Positions 1 to 11,299 of a stretch of 43,433 nt of DNA are shown here, piece after piece. Position 1 is the first letter of the stretch, and every line of letters starts with the position of its first letter. A model generated the notes under the pieces. It saw only the letters and a program-made list of their open reading frames with translations. It did no database searches and was not told the origin of the DNA. Origin of the DNA: an archaeon (GTDB lineage: Archaea > Methanobacteriota > Methanobacteria > Methanobacteriales > Methanobacteriaceae); NCBI GenBank assembly GCA_024409165.1, contig JAKSUE010000001.1, positions 1 to 43,433 on the forward strand, written 5' to 3'. Made by a program: the position numbers and the translations under genes.

Positions 1-39
1 AATCTAAATAGAAAAAAAAACAAAAAAAATAAATTGTAA
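1..39 (+). CDS. C-terminal end of a small ORF, probably continuing the one at 43380
   Basis: Frame 1 is open from the first base to TAA at 37-39 and encodes a short Lys/Asn-rich tail. If the sequence is circular, it joins in frame to the ORF that runs off the right end, giving a protein of about 30 residues. No function is recognisable. The alternative is that this is a spurious A-rich open stretch. Confidence 0.35.
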   Translation, partial: NLNRKKNKKNKL

Positions 40-62
40 ATTTTTAAATAAGAAGAAAAAAA

Positions 63-260
63 ATGAGAAAAAATAAAAATAAATATAAATCTGAATTTTT
101 AATTACATCAAATAAAGGCTTTCAGTATATAATTAATGATGAATTACGAAATATGATTAATGACGGAAATTTTGATAAAATAGAATTGGAAAGATGAGAA
201 CAAAAAGCAGGATTAGATATTGTTATTGAAATGAGAACTGAACTAAAGGAAATAAAATAA
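63..260 (+). CDS. small hypothetical protein (65 aa)
   Basis: ATG at 63 follows an A/G-rich AAGAAGAAAA stretch that can act as ribosome binding site. The ORF contains one in-frame TGA read as Trp and ends two bases before the next gene. Charged, no membrane segment, no recognised family. It begins the continuation of the tightly packed early plus-strand genes. Confidence 0.7.
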
Positions 261-261
261 A

Positions 262-621
262 ATGAAATTACACACTATTAAATTTACAGAAAAAGAAATA
301 AATGAATTATTTAAATTAGTATTAAAATACAGTTTATCAAATTCTTTATATGTCAAATTGAAAAAACATGTAAAAGAACCTGAATTAATATATGATGAAA
401 GTGGAACTATAATTGGTGAAATTAATGATATCACTGAAGATGATGAAAAAGTTGAAAATAGACATAAATTTATAGATGAATCTATTGAAAGCAATGCAGA
501 TGGAGTTTTTTGAAATTTAGAAAAAATGGAAGAATTAATAGGAACAGATGCTACAAATGATTTTGTAGATTCAATCTTAAGAGATAGACGAATGAGGAAA
601 TATAATAAATGGCCCCATTAG
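262..621 (+). CDS. hypothetical acidic protein (119 aa)
   Basis: ATG at 262 lies two bases after the previous stop. Under the standard code it would stop after 83 residues at a TGA; read as Trp it continues to TAG 619-621. It uses both TGA and, near its end, one TGG for Trp. The middle is rich in Glu/Asp. The last codons overlap the start of the GIY-YIG gene at 609. No family recognised. Confidence 0.75.
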
Positions 622-1205
622 ATTGAAGAAAACAATATGCAATAAAGGCAAAACACGATAAAGAATATTCGTGAATTCCTGATATTCCAGGAATTTATCT
701 TTGAACAAGATATGATGAAAAACATAATAAAACATATTTTTATATAGGACAGGCTAAAAATCTAAAAAATAGACACTTTGATTATTATCAATTACAATGT
801 GGTTTAACTTATCCTGGAAGACATTTTGAAGCTAGCCTTAAAGCACACAAAGATTGAAAATATGAAATATTAGAAAAATGTCCAAGAGATGTCCAAGATA
901 TAAAACATTGATTAAATACTAGAGAAGCATTTTTAATTGATGAATATATGTCAAAGGATAATTATATTACTAGAAATGATTCACTTACTGGAAGAGATGT
1001 AGTTACTTCAAATAAAAAACGTATTGATAAAATTGAAGCTGCACAAAAAACAGAATTAAAAAAATTATTAAATAGACTTGATTTTAAAGTTGATAATAAT
1101 TTAATAATAATTAAAATTAAAAAAAACAAAGATGGAACAAATAATAAAGTAAGTGAAGGAGCAATGACTGAATTTACTAAATGATTAGAGGAGATAAGTA
1201 AATAA
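609..1205 (+). CDS. GIY-YIG family nuclease
   Basis: 198 aa with four or more TGA-Trp codons. The N-terminal half carries the GIY-YIG signature: PGIY at 27-30, YIG at 45-47, then KNLKNR with the expected catalytic Arg55. The candidate metal-binding Glu lies in REAFLIDEY (about 106-112), followed by the family's Asn-containing tail near residue 125. The C-terminal third is Lys-rich and could bind DNA. GIY-YIG enzymes in phages act as homing endonucleases or recombination/repair nucleases; here it is a free-standing gene overlapping its neighbours, which would fit either. The biological role is inferred. Confidence 0.8.
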
Positions 1206-1351
1206 TGAAATTGAAAGAAATATGCCGTCAATTAGATAATTATGGAATTAAATATATTAATCCAAAAGAAGTTTTAGCAGTTTATTGAAATCACAATGAT
1301 TTAGAAATTATGTTTAAAGATGGAAAAAAATTAATACATAAGGAGAATTAA
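1205..1351 (+). CDS. small hypothetical protein (48 aa)
   Basis: Start overlaps the preceding stop by one base (TAATG), the usual translational coupling here. One TGA-Trp codon. Its final codons contain AAGGAG, which doubles as the ribosome binding site of the phosphoesterase gene three bases further on. No family recognised. Confidence 0.7.
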
Positions 1352-1353
1352 TA

Positions 1354-2283
1354 ATGTCAAGACCAATTAAACAAACAGTAGAAGAAACATTAGAAAATCG
1401 TAAATTGGCAGTTTTACGCGGTCAATTACAAGGAATCGTTACAAAATTATCAAAATATGATTTGGCGCGCGATATGGTTATTAATGAACCTTGAAAAAGA
1501 TATGTACTTAAAAATTCAAAAATAAAGTCAACAGAAGAAAATAGTGCAATATATTTAATAGCTGATGTTCATTTTAGAAATCATCGTTTAGATACTCAAC
1601 ATACAATCAATACATTTCAAACAATTAAAGATGACATTGATAAACATTCATTTAAAAATGTAACAATATGTTTTTTAGGTGATGATATTGAAGGTTTAAT
1701 ACACCGCAGCACTAGTAATACTAGAGCCGTTATTCCAATGAGAGATTTTATAAATATTGCTATTGAATGTTTAAATCAAATATCAAATTTAAAAGCTGTT
1801 TATTATGTTGATAAGGCAAATCATAGTCAAACTAGACCTGGTGAAACTGAAGCTAATCAGTTACCAGACGAAGATCTTGGAATATTATCAGCTAGATGTT
1901 TAGAACTTGGATTAAATCCAAAAATAAAATTTGATCACGGTGAAATTGTATATTTTAAACATTTAAATAAAGTTATAGCATTATATCATGGAAATCAAAA
2001 ATGAGCAAGTAAAGGTAAAACAAATATTATTAATAAGCTCATGGCGAAGAATCCAATCACTCCTAATGAGTTTCCTGATATAAGTATTAGTGGACATTTT
2101 CATAAGTGAATGGATGATGAAGTATTTGGTTATAAAAGAATGGTTTCATGTCCTGCCGCAAAACATTGAGCAGGTGATTATGAAAATAATATGAATTTTT
2201 ACTCATCAAATCAAATTACACGTTTAACATTTGAATATGATACACCGCAATTTTTAACTATTAAAATTAAAGGAGATAAATAA
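1354..2283 (+). CDS. calcineurin-like metallophosphoesterase
   Basis: 309 aa. Metal-binding motifs appear in the family order: ADVHF (Asp71, His73), GDDIEG (Asp110), a His in YHGNQ (His212), and GHFH (His248, His250), the classic GHxH of calcineurin-type dimetal phosphoesterases. The N-terminal 65 residues before the first motif are extra. Phage members of this fold include Mre11/SbcD-like nucleases and DNA-repair phosphatases. It sits between the GIY-YIG nuclease and the DNA polymerase genes, so a DNA-processing role is reasonable, but substrate cannot be read from sequence. Confidence 0.82.
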
Positions 2284-2411
2284 TGGAAAAAAATAAAGAA
2301 CCTTCATGAATGTATAAACCGTACAGTCAATTAACTAAAGAAGAAATTAGACAATTTAATAAATACATTAGGTTTAAGGAAAAAAATAAAAATGAGACTA
2401 ATTGAAATTAA
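2283..2411 (+). CDS. small hypothetical protein (42 aa)
   Basis: Start is TAATG-coupled to the phosphoesterase; ends inside the next gene, which it overlaps by 20 bases. Two TGA-Trp codons. Charged, no recognised family. Confidence 0.65.
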
Positions 2412-2682
2412 AACTGATAAAAAAATTACAACTACTAAATTTAAAACAGAAATTATAAATCACGAAATCAATGGAGTAAAATGAAGTAAAGAAGTAAAAA
2501 CTGGAATTCCAGATTCTATGCATACATCATATGAAATTTATTGAATTCCAGTAGATAAAATAACACAATTAAAAAGATTAGATGATAATTGCTGAATCAA
2601 TGACATTAAAGTTAATCCTAAAGAATTTGATAGAATTAAAGCTGAACTAGAAAGTTATTGATTAAGTAAAGAACATGAATAG
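2392..2682 (+). CDS. hypothetical protein (96 aa)
   Basis: Starts inside the upstream small gene and contains four TGA-Trp codons, so it is invisible under the standard code. Mixed beta-like sequence rich in Lys, Ile and Trp. It ends at TAG, directly followed by AGTATAATATAA, a plausible -10 element for the next genes. Confidence 0.7.
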
Positions 2683-2710
2683 TATAATATAAATAAAAGG
2701 AGAAATAATT

Positions 2711-2917
2711 ATGGATAAACAAAATCAATTAGAAAATAAACAAATGTTATTAAAAAATATGGAAGCTGCAATGTCAGCATATCAAAATATGTATTGAGCT
2801 TTTAAAAATGCAGAATTTGAAAAAGACGTACAAATTAAAGATTTAGCTACAAAAATTGAAGCTTTAAAGAAAGAAATTGAAGAAGAAAATAAAAAAACAG
2901 AAAGTAAAAAGAAATAA
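2711..2917 (+). CDS. coiled-coil small protein (68 aa)
   Basis: Preceded by AAAGGAG nine bases upstream and by a TATAAT-like element at about 2684-2689. Predicted mostly helical, with a Lys/Glu-rich C-terminal heptad-like tail. One TGA-Trp. Its stop overlaps the start of the DNA polymerase gene (TAATG). It could be a polymerase accessory protein, but nothing in the sequence proves that. Confidence 0.65.
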
Positions 2918-4776
2918 TGCAAAATTATAATCTAATCTTTTATGACTTTGAAATAAAAAAAGACTGATGATGTTGTACATTCTTAGAAAATGAAGAATAT
3001 ATTACAATATCAAATAGAGTTGATTTGATGAATTATATCTTAAGAAAACAAGAAAATTCAGTATTTATTGGTTATAATAATCATCATTTTGACAATTATT
3101 GTTTAAAAGCAATTTGATATGACATTAATCCTTATAAAATAGTTGACTGAGTAATTAAAGAAGGAAATAAACCTTGATTATTGCCAGAATTAAAATATAA
3201 GAAAAATGTAAATATTTATTCTTTTGATTTAATGAGAGCATTAGGTGTAATGGCACCACCGTTAAAAGAAATTGAAGGTAATTTAGGATTAGACATTATT
3301 TTCGATAAAACTATCACTGAAGAAAAAGAAGAAGGATTAACAAAAGAAGAAATTGAAAAAATAATTTCTTATAATAAACACGACGTTTTTACAACAAAAA
3401 AATTATTTGAAATAATTAGATATGAATATGATGCAATGATGTTATTAATTGACCATTATATGTTACCGATGTCTACATTATCAAAAAGTAAAGCGTCAAT
3501 GTTAGAAACAATATATAGAAATAATTTAAAAGAACCATCAAAAAAATCTTCATTTAAATACAAAGCACCTTCATTTATTAAATTATATGATGAACAAGTT
3601 AAAAATGCAATGGAAACTTTTGAATTTACAGAAGATAATGATTTTGATGCAACATTTGAATTTAATGGAGAAAAGTTTGTAATAAAAAGAGGAGGAGCTC
3701 ATTATGCTCTTAAAAATCTTTTTAAAAAATTAAATGAACATTGTATATTAGTTACTGCAGACTTTGGATCATTTTATCCTAATATGGCAGCTAATAAAAC
3801 AAATCCTGAACTTCGTTATATTGATGAATCTTTAGATTGAAATTTATTTAGTGATATGATTCAACTTAGAATGAAAGAAAAACTAAATAAAACAAAATTA
3901 TCTGAAGCATTAAAAATTCCATTAAATGGTGCTTATGGTAAGCTTATTGATAAATTTAGTAAATTATATAATTGACCAGCTGGATTATCAATTTGTTTAA
4001 CTGGACAATTAATTACAATTATGATTTGTCAAGAATTAGAGCACCGAAAAGTTGGTAAATTAGTAAACGTTAACACTGATGGTTTTTATTATTTAATTGA
4101 TTCAAAAGAAAAATTAAATGAATTTGAAAAAATCATGAAAGATTTTGAGTTAAAAACTGGAATAACATTTAGTTATAATATCATAGACAGTGGAATTTTT
4201 GCTCAAAAGGACGTAAATAACTATATAATATATGATAAGAAGAATAATAAAATCAAAACAAAAGGTGGAATGGTTAATCGTTATAACACTGATCGTATTT
4301 GATATCAATATTCTCAAGCAATTGTTGATGAAGCCGTAGTTAATAAACTTGCATTTAATAAACCAATTAGAGATACCATAATGGAAGCTTACGAAAAAAA
4401 CGAAGCTATCAAATTTCAAATTATCTCAAATATGAGAGGTAAAAATTGAGAAGGTTGTTATTTGTGTTGATCTAAAGATGAAGAAGAGTTTATTAATCAA
4501 ACAATGACTAAATCACAATTGACTAAAAAAATTAAAGAAGTTACAAAAACAGAACCTACTGAAAAAATAACAAGATGTTTTGCAGTGGCGGATAAATCAA
4601 AACCTAGATTAGGTAAATTAAAAGAAGCGACATATCATAAGTTTGCAAATACACCAAACCATATTTATATGTATAACAAAGATTTAAAAGACTTTGATGT
4701 ACGTAAAATTGGATTAGATATTGAATGATACTGTAAACTTGCACAAAAAAGAGTTGAAGCTTTCTTAGGAAAGTAG
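2917..4776 (+). CDS. family B DNA polymerase with 3'-5' exonuclease
   Basis: 619 aa, broken into several pieces under the standard code. Exonuclease motifs: Exo I YDFE (Asp10, Glu12), Exo II YNNHHFD (Asn54, Asp59), Exo III YNKHD (Tyr152, Asp156). Polymerase motifs: A at DFGSFYP (Asp282), B at K-x3-NGAYGK (about 333-341), C at NTDG (Asp about 387). Motif C reads NTDG instead of the common DTDS; the second Asp is kept. It is compact for the family and lies directly before a primase-helicase gene, so it is likely the replicative polymerase and RNA-primed rather than protein-primed. I see no terminal-protein gene. Confidence 0.9.
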
Positions 4777-4786
4777 AAAGGTAAAT

Positions 4787-6784
4787 ATGTTCAAAGGATT
4801 TAAAAATCAAAGATATGCTAAATTTAAGATAAGTTTGGATGAAAACGGTAAAAAAACAAAGAAAAGAATTTCATCTAATACATTTTCATTAGAAGATATA
4901 TCTCAATGACAAGAAGACGGCGCTGCTTATGGAATGATAGTTCCTGAAGGTTGTGTAGTTCTTGATTCTGATACAAAAGAAGAAGGAGATATAATTATTA
5001 ATTGTATTAGAGAAAAACGTATTAAATGTTTTATTTCTAAATCATCAAAAGGTTATCATTTTTATTTTAGAATTCCACAAGGAATGAAAATTAAATCTAA
5101 CTCTGACAGACATTTACCATTAGGTTTAGTAGATATTGATTTTAAAACAGGTCAAAGTACTAACTGTATTATTGAATATAGAGATAATCAATGAAGTGAT
5201 TGAATTATTGAACCTGTAAAAGATACTTTAGATCCTTATCAAGATTTAGATCCATTACCTTTTTGATTATATCCTTTAAAAGAAAGAGATAGAATTGTAA
5301 CTTACCGTGGTTTAGGAGAAGGAGACGGTCGTAATGATTTATTAAATTCTCTTAGAACTAAAATGGTTGACCAATATCAATATTCTCAATCAGATATTAT
5401 TGAATTATTTAAATTAATTAATCAATATGTATTTAAAGATCCATTACCTGAAAGTGAACTTAACACTGTTTCTACATTTAGAGAAATAGATCGTAAAAAT
5501 AAAGATGATCGCTGATTTGATAGTAAGAAGTTTTTACATAATGAATTAGGTGAATATTTAATAAAGATGATGTATTGTTTTAAAGATGATCAAAGACGCG
5601 TATGATTCTTTAATGATAAATTCTATTCGCCAGATGATTATGTACTTCAAGAAAAATTAGTAGAGACTGCACCGCAACTTACAACTCATCAAAGACAAGA
5701 AGTGTTGAACTATGTAAGTTTGGCAAAGATTAAATCAAATGTTATGCCATCACAATATCATAATTGAGTGTGTTGTAATAATGTACTTGTTGACGGTGAA
5801 ACAGGAAATATTTTAGGACATACACCACAAATATTTTGTAAGAATATGTTAGAAGTAGATTATGATCCTGATGCATATGATGAACATGTTAATAAATTCT
5901 TAAATGAAGTATTGGTTGAAAAAGGTGATATTGGACAGAGACTGCGTTTTGAAGAGTTTTTAGGTTATACAATATTCTGTAAAGAAAATATTTTCAAGAA
6001 AATGTTATTATGTATTGGAACTAATTCTTATAATGGTAAATCAACATTATTTGCCATGGTTAAATCACTATTTAATAGTAATAATTATTCATCTGTACAT
6101 ATCAATGAAATTAATGAAAAGAACATACATGTAATTCCGTCATTAGTAGATAAAATTGCTAACTTTGATGATGAAGCACCTACAAATTTAGATGATAGTG
6201 CAGTTAGTTATTTAAAAACAATTATATCAAATAAGAATGAAATTACTGTAAACCCTAAATATAAGAATCCTTTTCAAACATTCATTACTGCTAAATTGTG
6301 AGTAAATAGTAATCATATTATTAAAACACCTCAAAAAGGTGAAGAATGAATGAGACGTTTATTAATTTTATCATTTAATAATGTATTTATTGGACCAAAA
6401 CAAGATAAACATATTCTTGATAAATTAATAACACCAAAAGCAAAATCATATTTATTTAATTTAGCGTTAATAGGTTGACAAAGATTATTAAAACAAAATG
6501 ATTTCACAGAATCTGCAGAATCAAATAAATGAGTTAAACAATATCGTATTGAAAATGATAGCGCATTTAATTTCTTATTTACTAAACGTTATACATTACA
6601 ACAATTCTGCGGTAAAAATTTATTATTAAAACAGACATATATTGATTATAAGACATATTGTGAAGATAGTGATATGAAATCTATGAGTTTAACAAACTTT
6701 GGAAAACGACTTGTCGAATATTTTGATAATCGCTTAACAATTGTAATTGAAGATAATAATTGAATAATTAAAGAAGTAAAATAA
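4787..6784 (+). CDS. bifunctional primase-helicase (AEP primase + D5-type helicase)
   Basis: 665 aa. The N-terminal domain matches archaeo-eukaryotic primase/PrimPol: LDSD at about 59-62, KGYHFYF with His91, and DID at 116-118. The C-terminal half is a superfamily 3 D5-like helicase: Walker A NSYNGKST (Lys418), Walker B NFDDE (Asp461), then an Asn-containing sensor region (WVNSNH). This architecture is typical of phage/plasmid replication proteins that prime and unwind. Eleven or more TGA-Trp codons are read through. Last plus-strand gene before the convergent terminator. A second helicase (DnaB-like) is encoded at 32560, so division of labour is unclear. Confidence 0.88.
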
Positions 6785-6877
6785 CACTCTATTCATCATT
6801 AGAACATTAATATATAGATACGTATATAAATATATTAGTAATTAAAAAAATAATGATTAGAAGTAATGAGGTGTATT

Positions 6878-6914
6878 AAAAAAGAGGTTTTTAAGGCCTC
6901 TTCTTTTATTTTTT
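6878..6914. terminator. bidirectional rho-independent terminator
   Basis: AAGAGG (6882-6887) pairs with CCTCTT (6897-6902) around a nine-base loop. T-rich runs follow on the plus side (CTTTTATTTTTT) and on the minus side (TTTTTTAATA). It lies exactly between the converging primase-helicase gene and the tail-knob gene, the expected place for shared termination. Confidence 0.8.
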
Positions 6915-6918
6915 ATAT

Positions 6919-9900
6919 TTATTCTAATAATGACAGTGGCAGAGTATAATCAATTTCTGTGTTATTAGTTACTAATTGATTAAAATTTGTCGTATCAAAG
7001 TTAACTTTAAATACTCTTATCATTTGTTTACATTTCATCTTAAATCAATTAATAAACATTTGTTGAGAGAATATCATTGTTGAACCAAGCATCTTGTCTC
7101 TTAAATATGTATCAACATAGAAGTCTTTATTATTAAAATTACAGTGAATAATATTAAATTTCTTTCTATTTAAATAATCTTTAAATAAGCATTCAGATTT
7201 ATAGAAATATCCGTTAGTAGATATATCGTCTCATATTTCACGTTTTGCTATGTTTGTGATTGTAAATGTTTTAAATAATTCATATCCTTTTTCTTCAGGT
7301 TGAGAAGGATAAGATGGAGAATAAATCAATGAACCAGTAGTAAAACCTGATGGGTTAAGAGAAGTTGGAGCACTGTACATATTTGATAATGTACCTCTTC
7401 AACTATTTTCTCATTTAGCATCCATTTGTTTAATTGCATTTTCTAAACCAATACCGCTAAATATTCCTGTTACAAGTCCTTCTATTCCACCACTAATAGC
7501 ACCCGCTGAAACAAAATCGCCAAGTAATTCTTCTGCTGGTGCCAAGCTTGCTCCACCTATTATTCCACTTCCTACACTTCCAAGCGCATTACCAAATACA
7601 TTATAAGGTAAATTAACACGTGCTCAATCTTGATCAATATTTTTAGCGTTTTTAGATGTATCTTGAGTAGCTATATTACTTTGTAATCAATTTTGATAAG
7701 ATTCAGTGGTTGATGGAAATTGAATCATGTCTGTAGAAATTAATTCTATAGTTGATCTTGTTCATGGGTATAAATTATTTTTAATTTGATCTATATCTAA
7801 TTTATAACCTGTATGAGAAGTCATATTAACATTTAATCTCACTTTTCAATTATCATTCATAAATTTATTAAAGTCTATCATATTAGGAGTTAAAATAATT
7901 TTATGTAATCCATCAATATAATATATTCATTGTCAGAATGCTGGAGCATATAATAATGGTTCATTTTCAATTACATTTAATTTTTCTAATTCCTGTTCTT
8001 CTTCATCTTTTTCAATTGTTAATAATTTATAAATGTCATTAAAGAATTTAGTACCACCAATTACAGGCTTATCTTCATTAATATTAGTGCTTTGAGGAGA
8101 TATTGCAATGTTTACAGGAATATAACTAAAATCATGTAAAATTACTGGCATTGCATCTATTTCTTCAGTAGATAAATAAACAGTATAATAAGGAGAAGTA
8201 GGTCAACTTGATTCTCTATATATTTTTCCTTTTTCTGGAATTATTTTTGTTATATCTGGAACTACTTCAATATTATCTGTTGTTCCTAATACTGTTCAAT
8301 TTTCTTTTACGTGACTCATTAAAGTATAATTTAATTTTCCAGGTTCACTAGTACTTTCAATTTTTACTTTTTGATTAAATCATAAAAATACTCCACTAGG
8401 ATTACTTCCTGCTCATAATTCGCTTAATTGTCAAGTTTCTCCTGTTTTTGGATCTTCTTTTGCAACTCATTCTAAATCTGTTTTTGCATAACAATAAGTA
8501 GTATTTTCAACGTGAGTACCATTGACAATAAATAAATCATATTGATCAGGATCTGTTCATGTACGATGTTCTGCTCAAGCGTCAGGATTAACGTGTCCAT
8601 CTGTTGTATAAATATTATTAAATTCTTGAGTTCTTCAAATTCCAGTAGATCTTCCACCTGCTAATCCAGTTGCTGAAAGTTTAAAAGAAGATAATGAAAC
8701 TGGACAACTTAAATTTATTGAAGTATATTTTATATCTCTAATTGTTAGTTTGTCTCCTAGTGTTTGTTCTTGTACTTCTTGATTATTAAATCTTCTTAAT
8801 GCCAAAGATAAAACATGAGGAGGTAAATCATTTATTAGCATTCCTAATACAGAACCATTACCTATTAAAAATCCTTTATCTGTAGAATTTAATCAAAATA
8901 AATAATCTCTTTCTTGAGTTCCTTTTGGAAAAGGAATTATACAAACAGTTTCTCCAGAAATATAATCAGTATAACTTTTTAGTTCACCATTATCATTTAT
9001 TACACCGTGAACCTTTTCTAATTTAATAGCACCATTTCTTTTTTGAGTATGTTCACCATCAAATTCACCAGAAGGCAAAGTAAAATTACCTATTTTTAGT
9101 ACATAATATCTATATTTACCATTTGAATTAAATAATTTTTCATCAAATAATGGAAACGCGACTGATTTTAATGAAGAATAACCATTTGGTAATGAAGATA
9201 ATTGTACTTGACCACCGTCTTCTTGTTCATCGTCTGGTACATTAATATTTAAACTTGATGTTACATAACCACTATCACGTGTTCATTTTAATCAAACATT
9301 ATTGTATCATTCGTCAGAAGTCATTTCTTCAGTTTTTCCAGAATTGATTCATAATCAATCTTGTAACGTTAAATTTTCTTCATCAGGATCTCTAATTAAT
9401 TGATATATATAATTACCAGTTTGCATTAAATATGGCATTTGTAAATAATCTAATCAAAAATGTTCTGAAGTAGAAGTTAATTTAAAGAATCGATTACACA
9501 TCTTACGAAGGAAAAGAAACTTCTCTGTACAATCATTTTGAGTCAATCAATACTTCATTTTGCAACCAAAAGTAGCTCAACAATCTAATTCACATATAAT
9601 AGAATAAGAAATTGAATCATAATTTGGATCACTTGTTTGATTAATTTTTGTAGCATAAAAATATTGAGGAATTTCTTTTCCAGAAGAATCTACTAATTTT
9701 AAAAAGATAGTTTTATTTTGATTAAGTTCTTCAAGACCAAGTTCAATTTTTAAAACATCAATTGTGTTCTTTTCAATACGAATATTTTCTTCATAATGTC
9801 AAGAATATTTATCACCATAATTTTCTCTCAAATAATCTTCAATGTCATTAACGTCAGGATAATTTTCACCTTCATTAGTTCAATAATGAATAAATTTATT

Positions 9901-9963
9901 TGATATTGTATTTAAGTCTACTGTTGGTTTATATAAATATACTTTTCATTCTTTAAGTTGCAT
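6919..9963 (-). CDS. tail-knob-like protein with membrane-loop segment (phi29 gp9-like)
   Basis: 1014 aa, the last gene of the late arm. Good AGGAGG site seven bases before ATG. The protein is beta-rich with many Trp/Tyr. Around residues 785-840 there is a glycine/alanine-rich hydrophobic stretch (NALGSVGSGIIGGASL, then FVSAGAISGG and further Gly/Ile repeats). It is followed by a domain with ITN.....DDI..NGY and N-x-KKFN elements that resembles the region after the hydrophobic loop of phi29 tail-knob gp9. In phi29 those loops pierce the host membrane. The match is from recall and weak, but length, position and lack of a tape measure fit a short-tail tip protein. A generic tail protein is the alternative. 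Confidence 0.6.
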
Positions 9964-9972
9964 AGGTTCCTC

Positions 9973-10341
9973 CTATCTTAACAACACTTCAATGTGATGA
10001 ATATGTTCTTTATCTGTATCAGGAAATTGTCATATATTAATAATTTTTAATAATGTAGGATAGTTATTAATAGGACCACTAATAATTTTAATAGTGTCTC
10101 CTACTGCGAATTTAGGTACTTGTTCTTCTTTTCCATCTACTTCAGATATACGACAATCAAAGTACAATTTAAAGTTTGCATAGCTTGATTGTTGGTCACC
10201 TGTTGGAAAGAAAACAAAACCCACGGACAGTCTTACCTTGTCAAGTGTATGATAAACTGGTTTGTCTAACAATAACTTTTTAGGGCATCACTCAACAGTG
10301 TGAGTAAGTATTCTTCTATCCATTGGTTTTTGTCTAGGCAT
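9973..10341 (-). CDS. minor capsid / head-closure protein
   Basis: 122 aa. The pattern RRILTHTVEW near the N-terminus, LYFDCRIS in the middle, FAVGDTIKI, and a C-terminal HHIEVLL resembles the small 'putative minor capsid protein' family (about 110 aa) found in the connector region of Gram-positive phages. It sits between the 166-aa connector gene and the tail-knob gene, as expected for head-tail joining. Stop is ten bases before the next start, with the AGGAGG in between. Confidence 0.6.
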
Positions 10342-10343
10342 TA

Positions 10344-10844
10344 TTATTCTCCTTCATCTAAATCTTCATGCATTGCTCTACGTCACTCCCTTTTAAATCC
10401 AGGGATGTAGTAATCTCATAGTTTAAGTTTATCTGTTAAACTTGCATATAATCATCCAAGTGAATCAAAGATGTCGTAGGCAGCTGGACATAGAGCTCTA
10501 AATGTTCTTTCTATGTTGAACTTATTCATTGGACCTTGAGTATATTGACCGACACCGAAACTCGTATCGGTATTTAATCAACCATTATCTCAAGTAATAT
10601 CATTATCATGAATAAATCTAATTTGTTCAGCAATTGCTTCTATTACGTCAGGTAAGAAACGCGGTTTAAGGTAGCTTAATTGAAAATGAGATGTAGGAAC
10701 TAAATGACTTTGTGGAACGCACTTTAAAATCAATTTCATAGCTTGACGTTGTGTACGTCTAAACCATTGAGGTTCTACAGTCTCTGAAGTTCAAGGCTTA
10801 TTTAATGCTAAACAATATTCTTGATACGTAATAACATTAGCCAT
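10344..10844 (-). CDS. head-tail connector protein
   Basis: 166 aa. The helical N-terminus with AIAEQIRFI, followed by TSFGVGQYTQG and LCPAAYDIFDSLGWLY, resembles phage connector proteins of the type 'AI..QI.Y...SIG.fSy...is..A...L...GL.Y'. Five TGA-Trp codons. Neighbours are a small-protein pair upstream and the minor capsid protein downstream (two-base gap). The family assignment is by motif pattern only. Confidence 0.55.
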
Positions 10845-10847
10845 TAA

Positions 10848-11006
10848 TTATTCACCTTCTTTTTCTTCTAAACAATTATCAATTCATTCTGCTCATTCAA
10901 TTAAATCACATTTATCATTTTTATTTAAATCTAATTTTTCTTGAACTTTTGGTTTTTTAGCAGCTCATTTCATTAAAGCGCTTAATATTTTTAATAATAA
11001 ATTCAT
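10848..11006 (-). CDS. small hypothetical protein (52 aa)
   Basis: Preceded by GGAGGAAG, a strong ribosome binding site that lies inside the end of the upstream gene. Short hydrophobic start (MNLLLKILSALMKWA), then charged. Could be a peripheral membrane or structural peptide; no family recognised. Confidence 0.6.
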
Positions 11007-11007
11007 A

Positions 11008-11283
11008 TTATTCTTCCTCCTTAACATCTTTAACAATGTCTAATTTGTGATATTTTTTACTAAATCTTTCACCTGTTTTTTTAAGATCAGGTCTCATTTT
11101 AACTTTTTCATCAAGTACGGTGTCTGCTCATCCAGCACCATAATTTAATAACTCAGCTTGAGCTTTATTTCTCTTTTTTAGTTTTTTATTTTGTTTAATT
11201 AAATGTCCAATCCAAGCGATTAAAGCAGTTACAATAGGAGCAACTACTGAGCTAATTATAGCAATGATAACTTCTTGGCTCAT
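11008..11283 (-). CDS. small membrane protein, holin-like topology (91 aa)
   Basis: One clear transmembrane segment at about residues 5-25 (VIIAIISSVVAPIVTALIAW), followed by a strongly basic region and a charged tail. This N-in or N-out single-span layout with a cytoplasmic charged tail is seen in small phage holins, but sequence alone does not prove that role. Stop overlaps the ribosome site region of the next gene. Starts 17 bases after the stop of the large fibre gene. Confidence 0.5.
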
Positions 11284-11299
11284 AAATTATCTATTATCC

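Noticed and set aside
2917..4776. phi29-type protein-primed polymerase
   Set aside because: A primase-helicase and a DnaB-like helicase are present, and no terminal protein gene or inverted terminal repeats are seen.
6785..6880. Long imperfect inverted repeat between the primase-helicase stop and the terminator (ACTCTATTCATCATTAGAAC against its downstream partner)
   Set aside because: Pairing is interrupted by many mismatches in AT-rich sequence; only the AAGAGG/CCTCTT hairpin is convincing.
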